A stretch of DNA of 64,000 nucleotides from Chelonoidis abingdonii. Its lineage: Eukaryota; Chordata; Testudines; Testudinidae. Position 1 is the stretch's first letter. Every line of letters begins with the position of its first letter. Both the position numbers and the translations under genes were made by a program. The notes under the pieces are model-generated. The model was not told the DNA's origin and did no database searches. It worked only from the letters and a program-made list of their open reading frames with translations. The stretch covers positions 15,341,397 through 15,405,396 of the forward strand of contig NC_133770.1 of assembly GCF_003597395.2 (NCBI RefSeq). Direction: 5' to 3'. This document shows, one piece after another, positions 35,795-47,640 of this stretch.

Positions 35795-36898
35795 CTTCCT
35801 GAAGTGCAAGGTGCATGGCACCATGCCCCATCTGCCCCCTGCACACTCCTCCACAATTGGTTGCACATGGATCACATCTGCTATGTGGTAACTATATGTG
35901 CCTAACTCTCAAGTGGAGATCCATACCAGCAGGGTCACTGAGCTGTGCTCAGCGCTGTTGCAGATCTCATGTGTGTGGTAGTGTAAACCCCTTGCACCAT
36001 CATCAGGCTCAAGCCCATAGTTACTCTAGTGTTAAAATCAGTGTCAGTGCTATCAAAATCAGTCCTCTGCATTTTGTTCCTGGCTTTTTCTTTGTTACCT
36101 TGGACAAGTTACTTAACCTCTTTGTTTCTTGATCTGTAAAAAGTGTGTAATACAATACCTGCTTTGGAGTTTCATGAGGAATTCGTTATTACCATTACTT
36201 GTACGGCAGTATTGCCCAAGGGCCCCAGCTAGATGTCGTACAAACACAAAGTCACAGTTCCTATCCTCAAGAGTTTATAATATAATTTAAGACAAGACTT
36301 CACAAATGAGTGTAACAAATTGTAAAAAGGAAGAACAAGGGTAGAAGGAGAGTAGTGCCAAGCAGTGACATCTCCCACATATCTTGTTGAACAAACTATT
36401 CCTGGGTGAGGAATTATCATTTTGTGGCTCATGCATTGAACTGGGACATTGACATCTGGGTTCAATTCCCACCTATCAACTATCTGTGTCAGCCTGGACA
36501 AGTCACTTAGGCCCAGAGACTCAAAGCTATTTAGGCTCCTAATTTCCATTTAAGCCTTAATACCATTGTGGATCTGGACCTTTGTCTTCCTATATGTAAG
36601 AGGAGGATAAAAATAGATCCTTCGTCCTACTCTTTGTTGTTCTTTTTTGTTTAGACTGAGTTCTTTGGGGTAGGGACTGTCTCTTATTAAGTTTCGCTTA
36701 CCGCAATGGAGTCCCAATTTTAGCGGCTTGGGTTCATTGTGGTCTAACATCAGTATGAATAACATACAAATAGAATTGTTAATTATGTCCTAAAATTTGA
36801 AATCAAATGTTAAATCTACAATGATTTAAACATTTTTTGTATTAGTGGAATGTTTTGATTACACTGTAATGTTCTTTACCTTAACTCCTGTTACTTAC
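34980..36898 (+). other. U12-type AT-AC intron of the sodium channel gene
   Basis: The donor ATATCCTTT (34980-34988) matches the U12 AT-AC consensus. The branch site reads TTACCTTAAC (36876-36885), near the TTCCTTAAC consensus, and the acceptor AC lies at 36897-36898, about 14 nt from the branch adenosine, as required for the minor spliceosome. Nav genes are known to carry an AT-AC intron at this position. The intron is 1919 nt and contains an (AC)16 microsatellite at 35761-35792; no other element is defined in it. Confidence 0.95.
35761..35792. repeat. (AC)16 microsatellite
   Basis: Uninterrupted AC dinucleotides inside the AT-AC intron. Likely length-polymorphic. Confidence 0.95.
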
Positions 36899-37015
36899 AT
36901 TGTTCACTATGTTTATTATGTGCACTATTTTAACCAATTGTGTCTTCATGGCTATATTTGAGACTCGTAGAAAGTCTAAGTCACCTAAATTTCGTGACTG
37001 GAGAAAGTATGTTGA
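36899..37015 (+). CDS. SCN11A: Sodium channel coding exon 3: S1 and S1-S2 loop
   Basis: 117 nt from the AC acceptor to a GTAAGT donor. It completes the serine and encodes LFTMFIMCTILTNCVFMA (S1; SCN5A has LFNMLIMCTILTNCVFMA), then an extracellular loop ETRRKSKSPKFRDWRKYVE ending at the conserved YVE boundary. Human SCN5A has 90 nt here, so the loop is nine residues longer and strongly basic. A longer loop is also seen in mammalian SCN11A, although its wording differs. Phase fits both neighbours. Confidence 0.92.
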
Positions 37016-37021
37016 GTAAGT

Positions 37022-39120
37022 ATTTCTGTAGGAATTTATTTTTCCTAATTCTCTAGTTCTAATTAATTATTTAATTGGCCTAATCTTGTAGTCCTCACAC
37101 GAGATAACGTCATGTTGGAGTCATTAGGAATTTTGCTTGTGTTAGAACTTCAGGATTACTGTTTTGTGGATATAGGGCCATCTTCTGCTTTCATTTGCTG
37201 TATTATAAATCTAGAGTAAGTCTTTGGGGTCACTCTGGATTTTCAGTGGGGTAAATGAAAGCAGAATCAGGCATTTAGTACCAAAAAAGTGCTAAGTTCT
37301 TTTCATTATCTTTTGTCCACATTTAATTGTTCTAAATCCTAAACTCCCCCCTTCATTTTTACTATTTTTTTTACTGCGGCAAGTCTCCAATCAAAATGCC
37401 ATTATTGACTAAGAGAAAATATAAGATCTTGCAATCCTTTACAGAATTCGTTTGTGCACTGTTTGCTTTAATAAAATGGTCTGTCAGATGCTTCTTGCCC
37501 ATGGAACTTTGTTAATAAGGGGCCTTTTCTTCAGCATTGGCCAGATCTTGCAATTTTATCATGAATATCAAAATATTTAGTGTTTTTTCTTTAAGCTTCA
37601 ACTCCTGAGGTCATGTGAAAACCTGAGAATCTCAAACTTCATTTAAAAAAAAGTGTAAACTTCTATCCCTCTCAGTTTCAAAGTTTGAAAACGTGAACCC
37701 TGATAACTCCAGCATCCATGGCAAAGAACCCACAACCTGTTACTTTAAAAATTTGTTTTACACCAACCACATGACTTCTTCGGGCCTGACTCATGATTTT
37801 CAAACACGCCGTGTTGACAATACTGAGTACTCCAATGAGCTGTATGCAGGAACTCATGGTTTCAGGGGCCAAGGATAAAATCTGAAACGGAGCCCCTCCC
37901 CCCCATCCTTCCAAACAAATACCACTGAGGTGAGGCTGTGGGAAATGGGGGGTTGGGGGAGGGTTGGAGAGTGAGTCTGCCCTGCACTCACCCTGCAGCA
38001 GTGTCTCCTCTCCCTCTGGGCATTGCAACCTGGCATGCAGGATCACAATGCCACTCACTCAAGTTTGAAGCACCAGTCAGTTTGGGTACCCTCCCAAACA
38101 GGGGGCTTGTGTCAAACTAGCCCCTTTACCCCTCTTTGGGAAGCCCTGGCTCTATCGGGTTGGAGACCTGTGCCTGAATGCATCCCATTAACATCAGTGC
38201 ATCTCCCTGTGGGTGCAGGGTTCTGCCCTTGTGGAGCAGGATACAGGATCAGCATCTAAATTAATAACTTCAGTCTACCAGGTCATCCACTTTGCTAACT
38301 GTAATATCTGAATAAAACTGTTTGATTTTAATATATATCCCACTTTGAAAACTAGTGTACATCAATATGTTCATCTGCAAGGGGCTCAGAATTTAGACAA
38401 AGTAATATATGCTATGGTAATTCAAATACCTTCCCGCCCCACCCTCAGAAAAAAGGGCTATCATTGCTGTCAAATAATTCCTAAACATATTTTCTGAGTA
38501 CCAGATGCCTTTAAAATTCTCTAATGAGATCTCAATCTTGCTGAAATGATAAGTGCACTCAGAAAAACCAGCAGAGCTTTTACTGCTAGTTTCCATTTTA
38601 AAGAAAAAGCTGCCTTTAAAATTGAAGTCCTGTAAATTTGTATTTCTGTGAGCTTTTTTCCAACATTCTTTAAAGAAAGTGCTACCAAATGCACAAAGTG
38701 AACAATATAAAATGCACTGAGCAGCCACTTTGCATTTTTGAACTAGTGAAGATATGGATTATTGTCAAAAAAAATTAAAAGTGGACAGTGATTTGGGGTG
38801 GCTCAAATTCGGGATGCCCAACCTGAGTCACTTTAAAATTTTAGCAAACAAAAAATGGTCACATGTAAGCAAGTATACTACAGACACACATGTTGATAGC
38901 CACATGGAGACTGCTGGCAGCTAATATTTCAAGTTGCCTGTAGGAGTTAAGTCCTGATCCAGTACCCACTGAAATCAATGGGAGCCTTTCTGTTAACTTC
39001 ATTTGAGGGCACTGGGTCAGGTTCTTGGGCAAAGAGACAGCTCAGAGTGAGTAAACTGCCTGTGCCACATACCCTCCTCCATTAATTGCTAATGTTCTCA
39101 CATTTCTTGGACACTTTACT
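37022..39120. other. Sodium channel intron
   Basis: No nested gene supported. Minus-strand open frames at 37.7-38.7 kb carry no motif. At 38955 a phrase of the ATCAATGGGAG type belongs to an old dispersed repeat. Confidence 0.5.
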
Positions 39121-39126
39121 CCCCAG

Positions 39127-39255
39127 ATACACGTTTACAGCCATTTACACTTTTGAAGTATTGATAAAAATATTGGCAAGAGGATTCTGGCTGAATGAAT
39201 TCAGTTTCCTTCGAGATCCATGGAATTGGTTGGATTTCAGTGTCATTGCTATGGC
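39127..39255 (+). CDS. SCN11A: Sodium channel coding exon 4: S2 and S3
   Basis: 129 nt, identical in length to human SCN5A exon 5, between a CCCCAG acceptor and a GTAAGT donor. It encodes [20 protein letters not shown] (S2 with the conserved glutamate and lysine of the charge-transfer centre), [20 protein letters not shown] (S3 with the conserved DPWNWLD) and AMA. The S2-S3 segment EFSFLRDP is closest to SCN11A among the human paralogues as I recall them. All charged residues expected of a working voltage sensor are present. Confidence 0.95.
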
Positions 39256-41010
39256 GTAAGTAAGAACATGTATATTTTAAATGGCTATTATGAAGTTTAA
39301 ATTATTTTTGCTTGTGTTTATTTTCTCTAGAACTTTTCACTAAGGTTTCGTACTGTGTCCTTAAGACACAACATTGTAAGGAGTGATAACTGTATCTAGT
39401 GCTCTTGTATTCCCTTTGTTGTATGGTATACGGGATATCAACAGCATGCCAATCCCACAAAAAGAGGGAAAGGGGATTGTACAGAGGGTAAAGATAGCAA
39501 CATATATGATATAGTCAATGCCATCATATAGCTATCAGCAGCTCCTTTTTGTGAAATAGGAAAAGGGTCTGACTTGACAGGAAGTGAGATGTAATATCTG
39601 TACTGTCATGAAGTATCTTTGTGCCACATATGTGCAGACATCATGGTAGTCAGTGGATTAAATCTGGGATCGGCATCACCAAAACAGTGTGATCTTGAAC
39701 TTTCTGTAATTAGAAAGCAATAAAATAAAATTAATTAAACCACAGTATTACAGGCGCCTCCTATCACACAAGCTTGCTGAGAAGGTCTGCAATCCACAGG
39801 AGTTCAGAACCCATATGGGATGTCAAATTTTTCTGTCACTTCCTTTTACAGCATAAGTAACAAGGGGGAGGCAGAACTTGTTACTCCATGGTTTGATTAC
39901 TCCAAACTTGCCTGAGTGATGAGAGTTCCAAAGAAAGTAGGCTTTTCAGTCCCTTATCTTCATTTCCTTTTATCACAATAAGGCAATAAACAGACAATAC
40001 TATCATCCATAGTGTTTCCAGTTATTTCACTGTAGATAGTATGAAGTGTACTCCATCCCAACAGTGACAAGAGCTTCTCCCTGCAGAGGTCCTCTGAGCT
40101 GCCTGCACAGACAGCTTCTCATTCACTGTACTCCCAGTGACAACACACTGACTGCAGCTCAGTCACCAGAGGTGAGATGAGGAACTTCCTACCACACATG
40201 GAGACAGCCACAGGACTTTATAGTTCCTTTAAATCCATAGGTCCCTTTTACTAATTCCCAGGACACTGTTGACAACCATTCTAAGGGAAGTGTCACCAAC
40301 CAAGGCCATGGGTCATACCACGGTTTCCCCTGTTGGTTATGTAAGTCAGTCCCGAGTCAGACGTCACCTTCAATAACCCATTGTTCAAGGAAGCACTTTA
40401 TTAATTAATCACTATTAAATTAAAATAAAGAATTCCAGGCTTTAGTTTTCTTCCTTATCAGAGGATGATCTTTCTCACCATCTCTAATCAGTAATTTGTC
40501 ATCAGCCCCTCTTGCATTCCAAACTTTCCCGGTCCACTCCCATCCACTCTAGAGTACAGTCTCGTGTGCTGCTATTTCTTGATAGAGAGCTAATGTCTTA
40601 GATACTTGCTTCATCTTCAGAGTGTTTCTGTCAGCACACTCTTTATATTCCTGCTTCCTTCCCGGGCTCAAACTGTAAACTTCTCTGATCCAGAGGTATG
40701 TACCAACTCTCTTCCTGGACCTTGCTGATTGACTAGCTCCCCACTGTTTCCCTTCTCCCGTGATTCTGATAGTTCTCTTTGGGCTCTTACTGTCTAAGCT
40801 GCCATTCAGGGCTTGTCCCTACAGCAGCCTATTTCACCTCCTGTTGGTTCCTCCAACCTGTTACAGTCACAGAGCTTCGCTAGAGAGCTTCCTCTTTATA
40901 CTATTCTAGCAGTCTCTGTCAGTGAAGATGTGACTCATTCTAAAGTCTCCAACTCTACCTCCCACTTGGTTGAAAGAACAGGTGTGTGGGTGGGTAGGTA
41001 AATGAGTGTA

Positions 41011-41053
<43 letters not shown>

Positions 41054-41085
41054 GGTGAGAAGCAGAGGTAAGGCTGAGAATCATA
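39256..41085. other. Sodium channel intron, left of the CR1 insertion
   Basis: No exon or gene visible. A (TG)11 tract at 41011-41032 runs into a (GA) tract to 41054, just before the CR1 3' end. Confidence 0.5.
41011..41054. repeat. Compound microsatellite (TG)n(GA)n
   Basis: About eleven TG units followed by about eleven GA units, 32 bp before the 3' tail of the CR1 element. Confidence 0.95.
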
Positions 41086-41363
41086 GAATCATAGAATATC
41101 AGTGTTGGAAGGGAGGTCATCTAGTCCAACCCCCTGCTCAAAGCAGGACCAATCCCCTACTAAATCATCCCAGCCAGGACTTTGTCAAGCCTGACCTTAA
41201 AAACCTGTAAGGAAGGTGATTCCACCACCTCCCTAGGGAACCCATTCCAGAGCTTCACCACCCTCCTAGTGGAAAAGTTTTTCTAATATCCAGCCTAAAC
41301 CTCCTCCACTGCAACTTGAGACCTCTACTCCTTGTTCTGTCATCTGGTACCACTGAGAACAGT

Positions 41364-43404
41364 CTAGATCCATCCTCTTTGGAACCCCCTTTTCAAGTAG
41401 CTGAAAGCATCTATCAAATCCCCCCACATTCTTCTCTTCTGCAGGCTAAACAATCCCAGTTCCCTCGGCCTATCCTCATAAATCATGTGTTCCAGCCCCG
41501 TAATAATTTTTGCTGCCTTCCACTGGACTCTTTCCAATTTTTCCACATCCTTCTTGTAATGTGGGCCCAAAACTGGGCACAGTACTCCAGATGAGGCCTC
41601 ACCAATGCCAAACAGAGGGGAATGATCATGTCCCTCAGTCTGCTGGGAATGCCCCTACTTATGCAGCCCAAAATGCTATTAGCCTTCTTGGCAACAAGGG
41701 CACACTGTTGACTCATATCCAGCTTCTCGTCCACTGTAACCCCTAGGTCCTTTTCTGCAGAATTGCTGTCTAGCCACCTGGTCCCTAGTCTGTAGCAGTG
41801 CATGGGATTCTTCCATCCTAAGTGCAGGACTTTGCACTTGTCCTTGTCGAACCTCATCAGATTTATTTTCGCCCAATCCTCTAATTTGTCAAGGTCCCTC
41901 TGTAACTTGTCCCTACACTCCAACATATCTACCACTCCTCCCAGTTTAGTGTCATCTGCAAACTTGCTGAGGGTGCAGTCCATGCCATCTTCCAGACCAT
42001 TTATGAAGATATTGAACAAAACTGACCCTTGGGGCACCCCTTGGAGCACAAAACCCAGGGCCGACCCTTGGGGCACTCCGCCTGATACCAACTGCCAACT
42101 AGGCATGGAGCCACTGATCACTATCCAATGAGCCCGATGATCTAGCCAGCTTTCTATTCACCTTATAGTCCATTCATCCAGCCCATACTTCTTTAACCTG
42201 CTGGCCAGAATAGTGTGGGAGATCATATGAGAAGCTTTGCTAAAGTCAAGGAATAACATGTCCACTGCTTTCCCCTCATCCATGAAGCCAGTTATCTGAT
42301 CACAGAAGGCAATTAGGTTAGTCAGGCATGACTTGCCCTTGGTGAATCCATGCTGACTGTTCCTGATCACTTTCTTCTCTCTAAGTGCATCAGAACTGAT
42401 TCCTTGAGGACCTGCTCCATGATTTTTTCAGGGACTGAGGTGAGGCTGACTGGCCTCTAGTTCCCCGTATTGCCATGAGTTTTCAAAGATAATGGCCAAT
42501 GGCTTGCAATCACATCCGCTAACTCTTTTAGCACTCTGGTATGCAGCGCATTGTCCCAATAGACTTATGCTCGTCCAGTTTTTCTAAATAGTCCTGAACT
42601 ACTTCTTTCTCCACAGAGGGCTGGTCACCTCCTCCCCATGCTGTGCTGCTCAATGCAGTAGTCTGGGAGCTGACCTTGTTCATGAAGACAGAGGCAAAAA
42701 AAGCATTGAGTACATTAGCTATTTCCACATCCTCTGTCACTGGATTACCTCCCTCATTCAGTAAGGGGCTCACACTTTCCTTGACTTTCTTCTTGCTGCT
42801 AAGATACCTGAAGAAACCCTTCTTGTTACTCTTAACATCTCTTGCTAGCTGCAAATCCAAGTGTGATTTGTCCTTCCTGATTTCACTCCTGCATGCCTGA
42901 GCAATATTTTTATACTCCTCCCTAGTCATTTGTCCAGTCTTCCACTTCTTGTAAGCTTCTTTTTTGTGTTTAAGATCAGCAAGGATTTCACTGTTAAGTC
43001 AAGCTGGTCGCCTGCTTTTCTGAAGTCCAGGGTCTGTATTTTGCTGCTCTCCTTTCTTCCTTGTGTCAGGACCCTGAACTCGACTGTCTCATGGTCACTG
43101 CTTCCCAGTTCCCATCCACTTTTGCTTCCCCTACTAATTCTTCCTTGTTTGTGAGCAGCAGGTCTAGAAGAGCTCTGCCCCTAGTTGGTTCCTCCAGCAC
43201 GTGCACCAGGAGATTGTCCCTTACGCTCTCCAAAAACGTCCTGGATTGTCTGTGCACTGCTGTATTGCTCTCCCAGCAGAAATTGAGGTGATTGAAGTCC
43301 CCCATGAGAACCAGGGCCTGTGATCTAGTAACTTCTGCTGGTTGCCGGAAGAAAGCCTCATCCACCTCATTCCCCTGGTCTGATGGTCTAGAGCAGACTT
43401 CCAC
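41364..43404 (-). pseudogene. CR1 ORF2 (endonuclease-reverse transcriptase), frameshifted
   Basis: Three large open pieces (43404-43066 endonuclease end, 42929-42528 linker and RT start, 42121-41483 RT palm to thumb) are separated by frameshifts. The catalytic FADD is intact within KFADDTKLGGV. Just before it the GVPQGS block is present twice (GVPQGSALGFVLQGVPQGSV), from a tandem duplication at about 42030-42090. Confidence 0.9.
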
Positions 43405-43872
43405 CGCGACAGCACCTTAGTTGCTCACACTTCTAAACTTAATCCAGAGCCTCTCAGGTTTTTTCTGCAGTTTCATACTGGAGCTCTGAGCAGCCATACT
43501 GCTCTCTTACATACAATGCAACTCCCCCATCTTTTCTGCCCTGCCTGTCCTTCCTGAACAGTTTATATCCATCCATGACAGTACTCTAGTCATGTGATTT
43601 ATCCCACCAGGTCTCTGTTATTCCAGTCACATCATAATTCCTTGACTGTGCCAGGACTTCCAGTTCTCCCTGCTTGTTTCCCAGGCTTCTTGCATTTGTG
43701 TATAGGCACTGAAGATAACTCGCTGATCATCCTGCTTTCTCAGTATGAGGTAGGAGTCCTCCCCTCTTGTGCTTTCCTGCTCATGCTTCCTCCCGGCATC
43801 CCACTTCCCCCTTACCTCAGGGCTTTGGTCTCCTTCTCCTGGTGAACCTAGTTTAAAGCCCTCCTCACTAGG

Positions 43873-44832
43873 TTAGCCAGCCTGCTTACGAAGATTGCTC
43901 TTCCCTCTCCTCGTTAAGTGGAGCTCGTCTCTGCCTAGCATTCCTTCTTCTTGGAACACCATCCCATGGTCAAAGAATTCAAAGCCTTCTTTCCGACACC
44001 ACCTGCATAGCCATTCATTGACTTCCACAATTCGACATATTCTACCCGGGCCTTTTCCTTCCACAGGGAGGGTGGACGAGAACACCACTTGCGCCTTAGA
44101 CTCCTTTATCCTTCTTCCCAGAGCCACGTAGTCTGCAGTGATGTGCTCAAGGTCATTCTTGGCAGTATTGGTTCCCACGTGGAGAAGCAGGAAGGGGTGG
44201 CAATCTGAGAGCTTGACGAGTCTCGGCAGTCTCTCTATCACATCGTGAATCTTAGCTCCTGGCAAGCAGCACATTTCTCAGTTTTCCTGGTCGGGACGGC
44301 AGATAGATGACTCAGTCCCCCGGAGGAGAGAGTCCCCGACCACCACCACCCACCTCCTTTTCTTGGGAGTGGTGGTCGTGGAACCCCAATCCCACGGTCA
44401 GTGATTCTCATGCTTTCCAATCAGTGGAGTTTGCTTCTGTTCCCTTCCGTCAGATGTGTCATCTAGTCCACTCTCCGCGTTAGTACTTGTGGAGAGAACA
44501 TGAAAACGGTTGCTCACCTGTATCTGCATTGCTGGTACATGGACGCTCCTCTTTCTTCTTCTGGAGGTCACGTGCTGCCAAATTTCTTCACTGTTCCTCT
44601 CTCCGCTCTGCACAGCCTGCTCCGATTCTTCAGAACGTTGTGCCCATAGAAGCATATCGTGATGTCTGTCCAAGAAACCTTCATTTTCTCTTATGCAACG
44701 CAAGATTGATATTTGTTTCTCCAGACCTTGAAACTTCTTTTCCAATATGGAGACCAGCTTGCACTTTGTACAGACAAAGTCGCTTCTGTTCTGTGGAAGA
44801 AAAACAAACATGGCACATCCTGTGCAGGGCAC
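43873..44832 (-). pseudogene. CR1 ORF1 with SGNH-esterase-like domain, frameshifted
   Basis: The N-terminal piece (44832-44398) starts MPCTGCAMFVFLPQN and has CTKC, a short coiled coil and a basic RRRKRSVHV stretch. The C-terminal piece (44274-43873) has CCLPGAKIHDVI, LLLHVGTNTAKND and DELHLTRRGK. The GDSLLRG-like serine block lies between them in a shifted frame near 44330. It is a different ORF1 subfamily from the one at 1103-1969: the intact HVGTN block here contrasts with HVSTN there. Confidence 0.88.
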
Positions 44833-45372
44833 AACAGCTGATCACTCACCATCCATATTACCTTCCTTCTAAGAAAGGGAATAGTCAACTATGGGAATAG
44901 AGGAGACTGTTACAGGGTGCAACTGATTCATTTTCCTGTAGTGAGGAGAACAACTGTGATGTAGGAGGAATTGATGGATTTATTGTGGCCTAGAGAGGAG
45001 GCAAACTTTGAAGTATTACTTGGGAATTTGATCAAAATTAATTATTTTCTCCTTCCTCTGGCCAAAATACTTCTAATAAATATTTTTAATAAGTCCTGTG
45101 TTGCTGTTTTTGGCTAAATTTAGAAGTTCATGATATTGTAGAATGTTGGTAGCATTCATAACCAAGCACTAATTTATCACTATGTGCTATTTGAAATAAT
45201 CAGGATATGAATCCTTGATACATAATACTCAGCATGAGACCTTGACATTTGGTTTATTAATGCTCGAGATATTATATGCTCAGAAGGGTTAGCAATTAAG
45301 AAAAGTTTTTATAAAGTATTTCCACAGTTCATTCAATTCAATAGCATATTGTGTCATGTCTTTATTTTACAG

Positions 45373-45464
45373 ATATGCAGGGGAGTTTACTGATCTAGGC
45401 AATGTTTTGGCCCTTCGTACATTCAGGGTTCTGAGAGCTTTAAAAACGATTTCAATACTCCCAG
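45373..45464 (+). CDS. SCN11A: Sodium channel coding exon 5: S3-S4 and voltage sensor S4
   Basis: 92 nt, the SCN5A exon 6 length, with acceptor TTTATTTTACAG and donor GTAAGA. It encodes [20 protein letters not shown] and [11 protein letters not shown], so the S4 charges R-R-R-K at three-residue spacing are complete. In SCN5A and the TTX-sensitive genes this exon has a mutually exclusive partner; I see no second copy in the flanking introns, the state I recall for SCN10A and SCN11A. Confidence 0.95.
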
Positions 45465-46260
45465 GTAAGAAGCCCAGATTTTTGAATATTTTCTGCCAAC
45501 TATAAGTGATTCTCTCCTCCAACCATTTCATTGGTTTTTCAGGTCTTTTGTCTTTTTTTATGAGTGACTTTGTGTTACAGAAACAACTGAATTTGTGGAT
45601 CAGGGTGGTGTCTCAGGATTGTTGGCCCAGTCAGAATAATTTAAGCCCTGGAAACAATCTGCCATTTTATTTATTTTGATCATGTCTTTAAGCAATTTTC
45701 TTCATTTTTATAATATCTGTTATGCAGAAAGCTGTTCTTGTTTGTTTGTTCTTGTTTATCATTGTTAATCAGTTAGGCATTTGCAGGTTAACAACTGTAA
45801 TCAAATTGGATATGATTGATGGGTTTCTTTCTGATCCCCTTGTATTATTTTGCTGTATGTATCTAGTGTTGACAAGTCCTCCCAAAGTAGCATCTTTGCA
45901 AATTTAATTAGCAGGATATTTATTCCCTTTTCTAGATTATGAAAGTCAGATTTTCCCTGATCCTTGCATGGCTGAGAGTACAATTTATGCAGAAAGGACA
46001 GAAGGAGCCTTTGCCCCTCCACACACAGCATACTCCCTGCAAAAGTGTTAGGGACAATTGCTTAGACTAGAGGAAAAACTTCTTTTCTGACTTTGATTAC
46101 TTTTGTTTCATCTTGACTATGTTTGTATTAAAAAGATACATGAAACACTGGCCAAGTAACTGTGAACTTGTGGCTGCTGTATGTTGTTTTGACTCTCAAA
46201 AAGAACGATACATGTGTTCCAGTTTTTTAGTCCTTATACCGCAGAATTTTATCTCTGTAG

Positions 46261-46482
46261 GACTGAAGGTCATCGTAGGTGCACTGATCCAGTCTGTTAA
46301 GAAACTTACTGATGTGATGATCCTGACCGTTTTCTGCTTGAGTGTCTTTGCCCTCATAGGCCTCCAGCTCTTTAAAGGCAATTTGAGACATAAGTGTGTC
46401 AGGAATTTTAACTCCACCAATGGAACTATTTATTTGGATGACAAAAAATGGGGCTCCTTTGATGAGTTTATTAATGATACAG
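46261..46482 (+). CDS. SCN11A: Sodium channel coding exon 6: S4-S5 linker, S5 and start of S5-P loop
   Basis: 222 nt between ATCTCTGTAG and a GTACGT donor. It encodes [40 protein letters not shown] (S5), [20 protein letters not shown] and [13 protein letters not shown]. The S5 region is closest to SCN5A. The extracellular loop has N-glycosylation sequons NST, NGT and NDT. The segment is nine nucleotides shorter than SCN5A exon 7, within the variable loop. Reading frame and phase join both neighbours. Confidence 0.95.
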
Positions 46483-46989
46483 GTACGTTGTCCTCTTGTT
46501 TCCTTTTACGATGGTAGATTTTATATATATTTTGACTTCTGCACTTCAAATTATATTGAAAATACAGATGAACTGCTACCACAGGACAGTGTTAGTCTTT
46601 AAAATGCCAGAGTGGTTTGCAAAGGTCCAGGAATGATTTCTGCTATTGATGCTACAATTCCTTTCTTTTTTCCCCCCATCAACCCATTATTGGAAACAGT
46701 GTTTACAAAATTTCCAATAACAGTCATCTGTGTTTCCCAGTATGATACCATAGTAACTGAAATGCATATTAGCTCATTCTTTGACGTAATTTACAGACGT
46801 TCGGTTTTGTACAGTGTACTAAGCAGTTATAGACATACAGTTTGCTGTACATTGAAGAAGTCTGCAGATTTGTGTGTGTTGGTGTGGACTGTGAACAGTT
46901 TTAGCTGAACTAAATATTCAGCTAAAATGTATGTTTTTCCTTATAAATAAGTTATATATCTCTTTATTCCATATGTGTTTCTTGACTAC

Positions 46990-47640
46990 AATTAGTGCTG
47001 AAAATATGGATGAGTAGAACAGATATCTGAAAACACAACAAAGCATCTTCAGAGGAAATAAAATGTGTAGGTGCATCAAGGGAAGAAAGAGCTTTATGAG
47101 TAAAAAATATCTCAAAATACATGAGAGAAACAACATGAGAAAAAACATTTGCATATGCTGAATCTGGGGAAAGTTTCACCACTGAGTGAAATCTCTAAAT
47201 ACATCAGGAACTTTAGACATAGGAGGAACTACCAATAAGCACTGTGTGTGGAAAAAACTTTACTTGTAAAGGAGAGGTTAAAATACACAAAAGAATCCAC
47301 CCAGGAGGGATGCCTTTTGCATGCACTGAATGTGAAAGATTTACTGAGATGAGATCTCTCAAAACTCACCAAAGAATCCAGTCAGGAGAGAAATTATTTA
47401 TATGGGCTGATGGAGGGAAAACTTTAATGGTAAGGGAATTCTCAAAACCCACTGGAAAAATCCATACAGGAACTGAGTCATTTACAAGCAGGAATATAGG
47501 AAGAGCCTCTCTCAGAAGGCAATCTCTAAAAATACTAGTGAATTCACATAGGAGAGGGATCTTTTCCATGCAATGGATATGTAAAAGCTTTGTCTACAAA
47601 GAGGAATTTCAAAATACACAAGAGGAATAACATGAAACAG
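46990..47640 (+). pseudogene. Decayed C2H2 zinc-finger array
   Basis: Plus-strand frames give degenerate Kruppel-type fingers and linkers: MCGKNFTCKGEVKIHKRIH (47244 on), GGMPFACTECERFTEMRSLK, THQRIQSGEKLFI, then a HTGTESFTS piece and IHIGEGSF / HKRNN remnants to 47640. Spacing is about 84 nt per finger. Many cysteines are lost and stops break the frame (47237, 47630 and others), so no product is expected. It probably came from a KRAB-ZNF type gene, perhaps by retrocopy; no poly(A) tail was established. Confidence 0.8.

Larger units (their letters stand above)
41086..44880 (-). mobile_element. Nearly full-length CR1 LINE (minus strand) in a sodium channel intron
   Basis: The 3' tail is AATCATAGAATCATAGAATA at 41086 (complement of the CR1 (ATTCTATG)n tail). 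From 44880 leftward come ORF1 (about 44832-43873), endonuclease, RT and the 3' UTR. Endonuclease pieces include a GITETWWDKSHD-like block (about 43620), MGDFNHLNFCW and [20 protein letters not shown] pieces are LYKN-IAQACRSEIRKDKS (42929 down), [18 protein letters not shown], a GVPQGS block, KFADDTKLGGVVDML and IIPLCLALVRPHLEYCAQFW. Several frameshifts and stops make it inactive, but decay is modest. Its orientation is opposite to the gene. Confidence 0.93.

Noticed and set aside
35669..35905. Open frame across the AC repeat (THTHTH tract)
   Set aside because: A translated microsatellite inside the AT-AC intron.
45465..46260. Mutually exclusive second S3-S4 exon of the sodium channel
   Set aside because: No second [16 protein letters not shown] block was found in either flanking intron.
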